Shown here: positions 57,569 to 64,000 of the stretch, piece after piece
Layout of the letters: every line of letters begins with the position of its first letter
How positions within the stretch are numbered: the stretch's first letter is position 1
Assembly: GCA_947259365.1 (NCBI GenBank)
Contig: CAMYMC010000015.1
Coordinates: 1 to 64,000 of the forward strand
Length of the DNA: 64,000 nucleotides
Direction of reading: 5' to 3'
Origin: an uncultured Acidimicrobiaceae bacterium
GTDB lineage: Bacteria > Actinomycetota > Acidimicrobiia > Spongiisociales > UBA5794
Translations under genes and position numbers: made by a program
Notes under the pieces: generated by a model
What the model was told of the DNA's origin: nothing
Database searches by the model: none
Seen by the model: only the letters and a program-made list of their open reading frames with translations

Positions 57569-57700
57569 CCGGGAAGTGTATGTCGGGCTCCGATGCCTCA
57601 CGAATCCGCGATCGCCGGGAATGGACCGGGGACACGGCGCGTTGGGTGGGGTGGGTCAGGAGCGCGAAGCAACGCGCACGAGCTTGAAGACTGGAGCCCC

Positions 57701-58123
57701 ATGGCAACCGCAGCCCTCACCAAGGACACGTTCGAAGAGACGATCCTCGGCAACGAGACCGTGCTCATCGACTTCTGGGCCGAGTGGTGCGGCCCGTGTC
57801 GCATGTTCGGCCCGATCTACGAGCAGGTGAGCGAGGAATACCCAGGGGTCGTGTTCGCCAAGGTCGACACCGAGGACCAGCCCGAGCTGGCCGCGACCTT
57901 CAACATCCGGTCCATTCCGACCCTCATGATCTTCCGAGACCAGATCGGCATCTTCTCCCAGCCCGGGGCCCTTCCCGACCAGGCTCTGCGCAGCGTCGTC
58001 GATCAGGTTCTGGCCCTCGACATGGATGAGGTGCGTCGCTCCATCGCCGACGAGCACGGACACGACGACGCCGCGAGCCACGATCACGCCGACGATCACG
58101 ACCACGACCCGCTGCCGATCTGA
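57701..58123 (+). CDS. Thioredoxin with His/Asp-rich C-terminal tail
   Basis: VLIDFWAEWCGPCRMFGPIYEQVSEEYPGVVFAKVDTEDQPELAATFNIRSIPTLMIF; tail DEHGHDDAASHDHADDHDHDPLPI. Confidence 0.93.
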   Translation: MATAALTKDTFEETILGNETVLIDFWAEWCGPCRMFGPIYEQVSEEYPGVVFAKVDTEDQPELAATFNIRSIPTLMIFRDQIGIFSQPGALPDQALRSVVDQVLALDMDEVRRSIADEHGHDDAASHDHADDHDHDPLPI

Positions 58124-58160
58124 GGTCCTCCAACGTTCTTCCCCGAGCGGCACCCGTCCC

Positions 58161-58196
58161 CGACTCCGGTCCCGGCACACGCCGGGACCGGAGTCG
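58161..58196. terminator. Perfect 16-bp inverted repeat with ACAC loop (bidirectional terminator-like)
   Basis: CGACTCCGGTCCCGGC-ACAC-GCCGGGACCGGAGTCG lies between the convergent trx (ends 58123) and a small minus-strand CDS (ends 58199). Confidence 0.85.
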
Positions 58197-58198
58197 TT

Positions 58199-58411
58199 TC
58201 ACGCCACGAGATCGGCGATGAGGAGCTGAGCCGCTGCCACGTCTCGGCTGGCCACGTTGACACGGGTCACGGCGACACCGCCGAGCGGGGAGGGATCGAA
58301 GACGACGCTTGCCGGGATGTCCGCTTCGACGAGGCGGGCCCACGCCTCCTCTGCCCGGTCGCGCTCGGCGAACTCTGCGATCGGAACGAGCTTCGCGTCA
58401 CGCCGGGCCAT
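58199..58411 (-). CDS. Small DUF2007-like protein
   Basis: MARRDAKLVPIAEFAERDRAEEAWARLVEADIPASVVFDPSPLGGVAVTRVNVASRDVAAAQLLIADLVA. Confidence 0.65.
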   Translation of the reverse strand: MARRDAKLVPIAEFAERDRAEEAWARLVEADIPASVVFDPSPLGGVAVTRVNVASRDVAAAQLLIADLVA

Positions 58412-58526
58412 CAACCCGACGCCCGCCCGCCCGGCTGCGCCCACCGCCGCCCGCGGCGCCGCGATCGCGTCGTGGTGTCGCTCATGACCCGATGGTAGAG
58501 GTAACCCCCCTTTCGGTACCCGGGTC

Positions 58527-60110
58527 TTATCGGGCCGAGGGCAGGATGAGCGTGAAGATGCTGCGGTCGTCGACGTGGTCGTAGGTGAGCTCGCCGTTCA
58601 TGACCCTGGCGAGCTGACGCGAGATCGTCAGCCCCAGCCCCAGCGCACCGAGCCTGGCATCCGAACCGCCGGCGCGGTGATAGGGGTCGAACACCCGCTC
58701 ACGATCCTCGGGCGGGATGCCCTCCCCGTCGTCGATGACGCGCACGAACGGGCGGTGGTCGCGCCCGAGCTCGACGAGGATCTCGTCGCCGCCGTAGCGG
58801 GCCGCGTTCGTGACGAGGTTGCGCACGATCTGGCGAACCCGGACCGGGTCGGCATGCGCTGCCCCCGCGAACCCGAAGACCGGCACCTCCCGGTCGAGCG
58901 CACCGGAGATGGCGACCTCGCCGACGGCCTCGGCCACGAGCTTGTCGAGCTGCACCCGCTCGGCGACGACCGACAGCGAGCCCATCTCAGCCTTCGCGGC
59001 GACGAGGAGGTCCTCGACGAGGCTGGAGAGATCGCTGGCCTGGTCGGCGATGATGCCGAGCAGCTGCCGGATCTCGGCCTCCGCGAATCGATCCCAGTGG
59101 TTGTAGAGCTCGTCGCTGAGCCCGAGCACGGAGGCCAGGGGGGTGCGAAGCTCGTGGCTGACCGATGCGATGAACTGGTCCTTGTCGGCGATGAGTCGCT
59201 CGAGGCTCCTCTGATTCGCCCTGATCTCGGTGAGGTCGAGGAAGGCTGCGACGACGCGGGACAGATCGAGCTCCCCCTTGATGCGCTGCGCACTGACGGT
59301 GAGGAAGCATTCGAACGGCTCTCCCTGCCGGTCGTAGCCGATGAACTCCGCCTCGTGGTAGTCCCCCCCATCCCAGAAGCGGACGAACTGCCGCCGGAAC
59401 GAGTCGAGGGTCCCCTGGCTGAACTCGCTCGACTGGAACCCGGTGAGCAACTCGGCCTCGCTGTCGGCCTTCATCATCCTGACGTATGCCGGGTTCACCC
59501 GGGTGGTGCGGATCGACATGATCGCCGAGATGAAGTCATCCCGGTTCGCATCGATGTGCTCCCCGAGCTCGCTGACGCCCTGGGCACGCAGGCGCGCGAA
59601 CCAGGCCCCGACGTCGCTGAAGTCTTCCTCGCGCAGAGGAACGGGGGCGTTGGCGAACAGCGTCCGGTACAGGTCCTGCTCCTTGTGCAACCGGCGCAGA
59701 TTCCGCTCCTCCATGCTGCGATCGCGCACGACGAGGGCGATGTGCGCAGCGCCATCGACGAAGAACCGGGAAGCCGAGATCTCGGCGGGGAACACCCCGC
59801 CGTGGAACCGCCTCAGCTCGGCGTGGGCGTCGTCGACGTGAGGCCTCCCGGCGACGATGTCGGCGAGCATGGCGCCCACGGCTGCGGTGTCGGAATCGTC
59901 GACGCTGTCGAGGAACGGCGATCCGATGGAGACACCTCCGGGCACGGCGAAGAGCAGCTCGGCCGACTGGTTGCACGCGGCGACGTCGAGGGCGGCGTCG
60001 AGGATCAGCAGCGATTCACGCGCTGCGTCGAAGAACCCGCGATACATCGCGGATCCCGGCTCCGGTAGATCGACCACCGGGACATCGAGGGGTGTCTCGT
60101 ACATCGCCAT
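58527..60110 (-). CDS. PAS-domain sensor histidine kinase
   Basis: DKDQFIASVSHELRTPLASVLGLSDEL (H-box), RQIVRNLVTNAARYGG (N-box), VRVIDDGEGIPPEDRERVFDPYHR, LGALGLGLTISRQLARVMNGEL. Confidence 0.95.
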   Translation of the reverse strand: MAMYETPLDVPVVDLPEPGSAMYRGFFDAARESLLILDAALDVAACNQSAELLFAVPGGVSIGSPFLDSVDDSDTAAVGAMLADIVAGRPHVDDAHAELRRFHGGVFPAEISASRFFVDGAAHIALVVRDRSMEERNLRRLHKEQDLYRTLFANAPVPLREEDFSDVGAWFARLRAQGVSELGEHIDANRDDFISAIMSIRTTRVNPAYVRMMKADSEAELLTGFQSSEFSQGTLDSFRRQFVRFWDGGDYHEAEFIGYDRQGEPFECFLTVSAQRIKGELDLSRVVAAFLDLTEIRANQRSLERLIADKDQFIASVSHELRTPLASVLGLSDELYNHWDRFAEAEIRQLLGIIADQASDLSSLVEDLLVAAKAEMGSLSVVAERVQLDKLVAEAVGEVAISGALDREVPVFGFAGAAHADPVRVRQIVRNLVTNAARYGGDEILVELGRDHRPFVRVIDDGEGIPPEDRERVFDPYHRAGGSDARLGALGLGLTISRQLARVMNGELTYDHVDDRSIFTLILPSAR

Positions 60111-60206
60111 GCCTACAGGACCTCAGACCCTCCTCGTCGTATCGGCACCTCGCAGGCGTCACCTGAGGAATCGGGGCCGCTCGGCCGACGTAAGCTCGGA
60201 CCTCCC

Positions 60207-60779
60207 ATGGACGGACACAGCCACGACCATGCGCCGCGTCCCGGCGCCGGCGACGATGGTTTCTGGGACGGCGAGTACACGTACTGCCCGTGGTGCGGCG
60301 CCGGCCTGGAAGTCCGCGAGGTCGCCGGTTCGGCTCGGATGGCCTGCCCCAGATGCGAGTTCGTCCACTTCCGCAACCCCGGCGTCGGAGCCGCAGTCGT
60401 CGTCTTCGACGACGAGGGCCGCCTCTTGTTGGTGAAGCGGGCGCCGGGTGCTACTAGACCGGGCAAGTGGTCGATCCCTGCCGGCTACGTCGATTACGGC
60501 GAGGACGTCCGCACCGCCGCCGCCCGTGAGCTCGAGGAGGAGACCGGCCTCTTCGCGGACATCGGCAAGCCCGTCTTCGTCGCGTCGAACTTCCACGACC
60601 CGGCGAAGCTCACCGTGGGCATCTGGTTCGCCGGAGCCGTGACCGGAGGTTCCTTGAGAGCCGGAGACGATGCAGCGGAGGCGGCGTACTTCCCGCTCGA
60701 CGCCCTCCCCGAGCTGGCATTCGAGACGGACCGCACCTACCTACGCAGCCTCGGCGCAGCCGTGGCCGAGGACCGGTGA
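60207..60779 (+). CDS. NUDIX hydrolase with N-terminal zinc ribbon and His-rich leader
   Basis: YCPWCGAGLE...CPRCEFVHFRNPGVGAAVVVFDDEGRLLLVKRA; GYVDYGEDVRTAAARELEEETGL Nudix box. Confidence 0.93.
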   Translation: MDGHSHDHAPRPGAGDDGFWDGEYTYCPWCGAGLEVREVAGSARMACPRCEFVHFRNPGVGAAVVVFDDEGRLLLVKRAPGATRPGKWSIPAGYVDYGEDVRTAAARELEEETGLFADIGKPVFVASNFHDPAKLTVGIWFAGAVTGGSLRAGDDAAEAAYFPLDALPELAFETDRTYLRSLGAAVAEDR

Positions 60780-60794
60780 CCTCCCGCAAGGGCC

Positions 60795-62105
60795 TCAGCC
60801 CAGCGCCGCCTTCAAGCCGTCGGCGAACGCCTCGAGCGACATGGCGACGTCCTCAACGGAATGGGCGGCACACAGGAACCAGGGCTCGAGCGCATCGTCG
60901 ACGGGCATGACGCCTCTGCGGATCATCTCCGCAGCCACGCGCCCGTAGAGCGCGGAGTCGTGGCGGGCCGTATCGCGCAGATCGCGAGGCGGCTCCTCGC
61001 CGAAGAACACCGAGAACATCGTGGGATGCCCGATGACGTGTGCCGGCACCGAGAACTCGTCGCAAATGCGGGCCAGCCCCTCCATGAGCGCTCCCCCGAT
61101 CTCGTCCATGTGCCGGTGGGGCTCGCCCGAGGCGAGCGCGTCGAGCGTCGCATTGGCGGCGGCGGCGGCGACCCCGTTCCCCGAATAGGTGCCCGCCTGC
61201 ATGACGCCGCCTTCTGCCCACGCGGCCATGACGTCGGCCTTCCCCCCGATGGCGGCCACCGGGAACCCGTTGCCCATGGACTTGGCGAACGTGCCGATGT
61301 CCGCGCTCACCCCGAACACCTCCTCGGCGCCGCCGAACGCGATCCGGAAGCCGGTCTTGACCTCGTCGAAGATGAGCAGGACACCGTGCTCGTCGCACAA
61401 CCTCCGCACGTCCTCGAGGTACCCGGGCAGGGGCATGATCCCGAAGCAGTTCCCCATCATCGGCTCGGCGATGAGCGCGGCGATGGCGTGGCCCTCGCTG
61501 CGGAACAGCCGCTCGAGCGCGTCGGCGTCGTTGAACGGGATGGTCCTCACGAGTCCGCGGATCGCCCCGGGAATCCCGGACGACTGCTGCCACGGGACCG
61601 GGGAGCGTCGGGCGCCGAGATGATCCACCGGGGCGCTCGCCGTCGAGAACAGCACGTAGTCGTGGGCACCGTGATAGCAGCCCTCGTACTTCACGATGAG
61701 CTCCCGCCCGGTGTACGCCCTCGCCAGCCGGATGGCGTGCATCGTCGCCTCGGTGCCGGTGTTCGTGAACCGCAACGCGTCCACGTAGCCGACGGCGTCA
61801 CGGACCTTCTCAGCGGCCTCGACCTCCCGAGCCTGGGTCATCGCGAACGTCGTACCGGCCTTCGCTGCCTCGGCGACGGCAGAAGCGACGGCCGCATCGC
61901 CGTGGCCGAGGATCACCGGCCCGAAGCCCATCTGATAGTCGACGTAACGGTTGCCGTCCATGTCGTAGACGTAGGCCCCCTCACCACGGTCGATGACGAG
62001 GGTGTCGTCGTCACCCCAGTAGCGGAAGCCGCTGGACACCCCGGCAACGAGCGAGGTTCTCGCCCGGGCAAACCAGTCCGCCGTCTCCTGACCTTGCAGT
62101 CCCAT
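60795..62105 (-). CDS. Class III aminotransferase, glutamate-1-semialdehyde aminomutase-like
   Basis: ALRFTNTGTEATMHAIRLARAYTGRELIVKYEGCYHGAHDYVLFS...LLIFDEVKTGFRIAFGGAEEVFGVSADIGTFAKSMGNGFPVAAIGG. Confidence 0.92.
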   Translation of the reverse strand: MGLQGQETADWFARARTSLVAGVSSGFRYWGDDDTLVIDRGEGAYVYDMDGNRYVDYQMGFGPVILGHGDAAVASAVAEAAKAGTTFAMTQAREVEAAEKVRDAVGYVDALRFTNTGTEATMHAIRLARAYTGRELIVKYEGCYHGAHDYVLFSTASAPVDHLGARRSPVPWQQSSGIPGAIRGLVRTIPFNDADALERLFRSEGHAIAALIAEPMMGNCFGIMPLPGYLEDVRRLCDEHGVLLIFDEVKTGFRIAFGGAEEVFGVSADIGTFAKSMGNGFPVAAIGGKADVMAAWAEGGVMQAGTYSGNGVAAAAANATLDALASGEPHRHMDEIGGALMEGLARICDEFSVPAHVIGHPTMFSVFFGEEPPRDLRDTARHDSALYGRVAAEMIRRGVMPVDDALEPWFLCAAHSVEDVAMSLEAFADGLKAALG

Positions 62106-62110
62106 CGCAC

Positions 62111-63577
62111 TCACTCCTTGAAGGTGTACCACCACGGCTTCGCCTGGAGGTCCAGGTTCCAATGGACGTGTTTCACGTCCGTGAAGGCATCGAGTCCCTC
62201 GACGCCGAGCTCCCGTGCATTGCCGGAAGCCCGCATTCCCCCGAAGGGCCCGGCCTGGTTGTCGACGACGGGGTCGTTGACCCACACCGTACCGACCCGG
62301 AGCTCCTCGTAGCCGCGTTGGACCAGCCGGGGATCCGTGGTGTACAAGCTCGCGCCGAGACCATAGGGCGTGTCCGCAGCCAGAGCGAAAGCCTCGTCCT
62401 CGGTGTCGAATGCCATGATCGGCAGCACAGGTCCGAACGTCTCCTCCGTCATGAGGGCCATCGAGTGGTCGACGCCGACGGCGACGGTCGGCTCGAGGTA
62501 GTAGCCGGGGACCGCGGGTGTCCCGCCTCCCGCCACGATGCTGGCCCCGGCCGACATCGCCGCGTCGAGCTGGTCGAGAACGCGCCGTCTCCCCGCCTCG
62601 GTCCGCATCGGTCCGACGTCGGTCGTCTCCTCCATCGGATCGCCCACGCGCAGCGACCGGGCGATGAGGGCACAGCGCTCGACAAAAGCGTCGTAGAGGA
62701 ACCGATGCACGTAGGCACGCTCGGTCGACGTGCAGACCTGGCCGGCGTTCAAGAACGCGGCCCACGCCACCCCCTGCGCCGCGGCCTCGACGTCGGCGTC
62801 GGCGAAGACGAGGGCGGGGTCCTTCCCACCGAGCTCGAGGTGGGCCGGCTTCGATGCCTCGGCACACGCCGCCCCGATCGCCTTGCCGGCTCGCGTCGAG
62901 CCGGTGAATGCCACGAGATCCACTCCCGGGTGGGCGACGAGGTGCCCGCCGGTGTCGGCGCCGCCGGCGACGACGCCGACCACGCCGGGTGGGGTATGGG
63001 CGGCGAGGATCTCGCCGAGGCGCAGCGTCGTCTCCGTCGTCTCCGCCGCCCCCTTGACGACGAGCGTGTTCCCGGTGGCGAGGGCCGGCGCCGCCTTGAA
63101 CGCGAGGAGCAGCAGCGGGTAGTTCCAGGGCACGAGGCAGCCGACGACGCCGTAGGGAACGCGCAGCACCAGGGAGAGTTGGTTCGGCTCGTTGGACGGC
63201 ACGACCCGCCCTCCCCGGAGCCTCGCGAGCTCTGCGTATTGACGGAACACGGACGCGGCGAAGTCGACGTAGAGGCCGTTGCGGGCGATGGGCCGGCCCG
63301 TCTCGACGGTGAGCAGCGCGGCGAGCTCGTCTCGGTGCGAGTCGAGGTCGGCAGCGATCCGGCGCAGGGCCTCGCTGCGCTCGCCTTGGGCAGTGGCCCT
63401 CCACCCCGCGCCCGCCGCAGTTGCAGCCGTCACCGCCCGGTCCACTTGCTCCTCGTCGGCCGTCCGGAACTCGGCGACCACGAGGGCCGTCGCCGGGTTC
63501 TCGATCTCGATCATCGGGCCGCGCCCCGGTTCCCACACCCCGGCGACGAGCACAGCGCGGCCGGTGGCCTCCCTCAT
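62111..63577 (-). CDS. NAD(P)-dependent aldehyde dehydrogenase
   Basis: VPWNYPLLLLAFKAAPALATGNTLVVKGAAETTETT...FTGSTRAGKAIGA...LELGGKDPALVFADADVE...NAGQVCTSTERAYVH. Confidence 0.95.
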   Translation of the reverse strand: MREATGRAVLVAGVWEPGRGPMIEIENPATALVVAEFRTADEEQVDRAVTAATAAGAGWRATAQGERSEALRRIAADLDSHRDELAALLTVETGRPIARNGLYVDFAASVFRQYAELARLRGGRVVPSNEPNQLSLVLRVPYGVVGCLVPWNYPLLLLAFKAAPALATGNTLVVKGAAETTETTLRLGEILAAHTPPGVVGVVAGGADTGGHLVAHPGVDLVAFTGSTRAGKAIGAACAEASKPAHLELGGKDPALVFADADVEAAAQGVAWAAFLNAGQVCTSTERAYVHRFLYDAFVERCALIARSLRVGDPMEETTDVGPMRTEAGRRRVLDQLDAAMSAGASIVAGGGTPAVPGYYLEPTVAVGVDHSMALMTEETFGPVLPIMAFDTEDEAFALAADTPYGLGASLYTTDPRLVQRGYEELRVGTVWVNDPVVDNQAGPFGGMRASGNARELGVEGLDAFTDVKHVHWNLDLQAKPWWYTFKE

Positions 63578-63962
63578 CGGCACCCTCCGGGCCGATCGGG
63601 AGCGGGAGGCCGTCGGCGGACCGTCCGCCGGCTGAGACCTCGCAACTGAGGGCCGCAGCCGGATCCGACGAGGATCGGGCCCACGGCGCTCCCGGGCCCG
63701 GCCGGCGGCAACAGCCGGGCGATGCCCGCGACGGCCTCGCTCGGCCACGCCGAGCCGGCGTGTGCTGGCTCGCGCCGCACCACACGGTGAGGGAGATCGG
63801 AGGTTGGCGGACTCGACGTCATCAGGATGCAGTCTGGTCGGACGCCCGGGCCGTTGCAGAAGCGAGGCTACCGCCGGGCCGGAGTCCCGCGAGCTGTCGC
63901 CCTGGAGAGCGGCGGGGTAACGTTTCGAGTCGCCAACACCCGCTCCACGAAGGGAGATGTGC

Positions 63963-64000
63963 ATGGCCGAAGACCTCGCTCTCTACCTCGCTGGCGAATG
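63963..64000 (+). CDS. Start of an unidentified CDS (truncated by the window end)
   Basis: ATG preceded by GAAGGGAGATGTGC: MAEDLALYLAGE... Confidence 0.4.
   Translation, partial: MAEDLALYLAGE

Noticed and set aside
1-64000. CRISPR arrays, transposases, integrases, toxin-antitoxin or phage modules
   Set aside because: Looked for on both strands; no regularly spaced repeats or recognisable mobile-element proteins found apart from the tRNA-end duplication.

Overview
High-GC (about 70%), gene-dense chromosomal window with actinobacterial character. Left to right it contains: a 3'-truncated ECF sigma factor; tRNA-Thr(CGT) with a second copy of its 3' end about 105 bp downstream; a small surface-glycan-like island (flippase, CapK-like adenylate-forming enzyme, ATP-grasp, membrane protein); a housekeeping block (SDR39U1 epimerase, PlsC, HolB, Tmk, MFS, TopA); a glycosyltransferase; a tandem histidine-phosphatase; a KDPG aldolase/kinase pair; a membrane pyrophosphatase; a large Trk K+ uptake cluster (2 TrkH, 3 TrkA, plus hidden mini-ORFs); an LCP-family lipoprotein; a DUF1998 helicase; a Tad-type pilus locus resembling Rv3654c-Rv3660c; leuCD; small Cys/His-rich proteins; a five-gene histidine utilisation operon with an embedded peptide-deformylase gene; PepN; a frame-disrupted deacetylase-like gene; a complete ccmABCDEFHG System I cytochrome c maturation operon; a thioredoxin with a His-rich tail; a PAS histidine kinase; a NUDIX hydrolase; and an aminotransferase/aldehyde dehydrogenase pair. 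The strongest candidate for new biology is the peptide-deformylase-family gene translationally coupled inside hutU-hutF-hutI-[def]-hutH. It occupies the place where the N-formylglutamate deformylase (HutG) would be expected and HutG is not in the window. All calls come from reading sequence and translations; no database searches were run.
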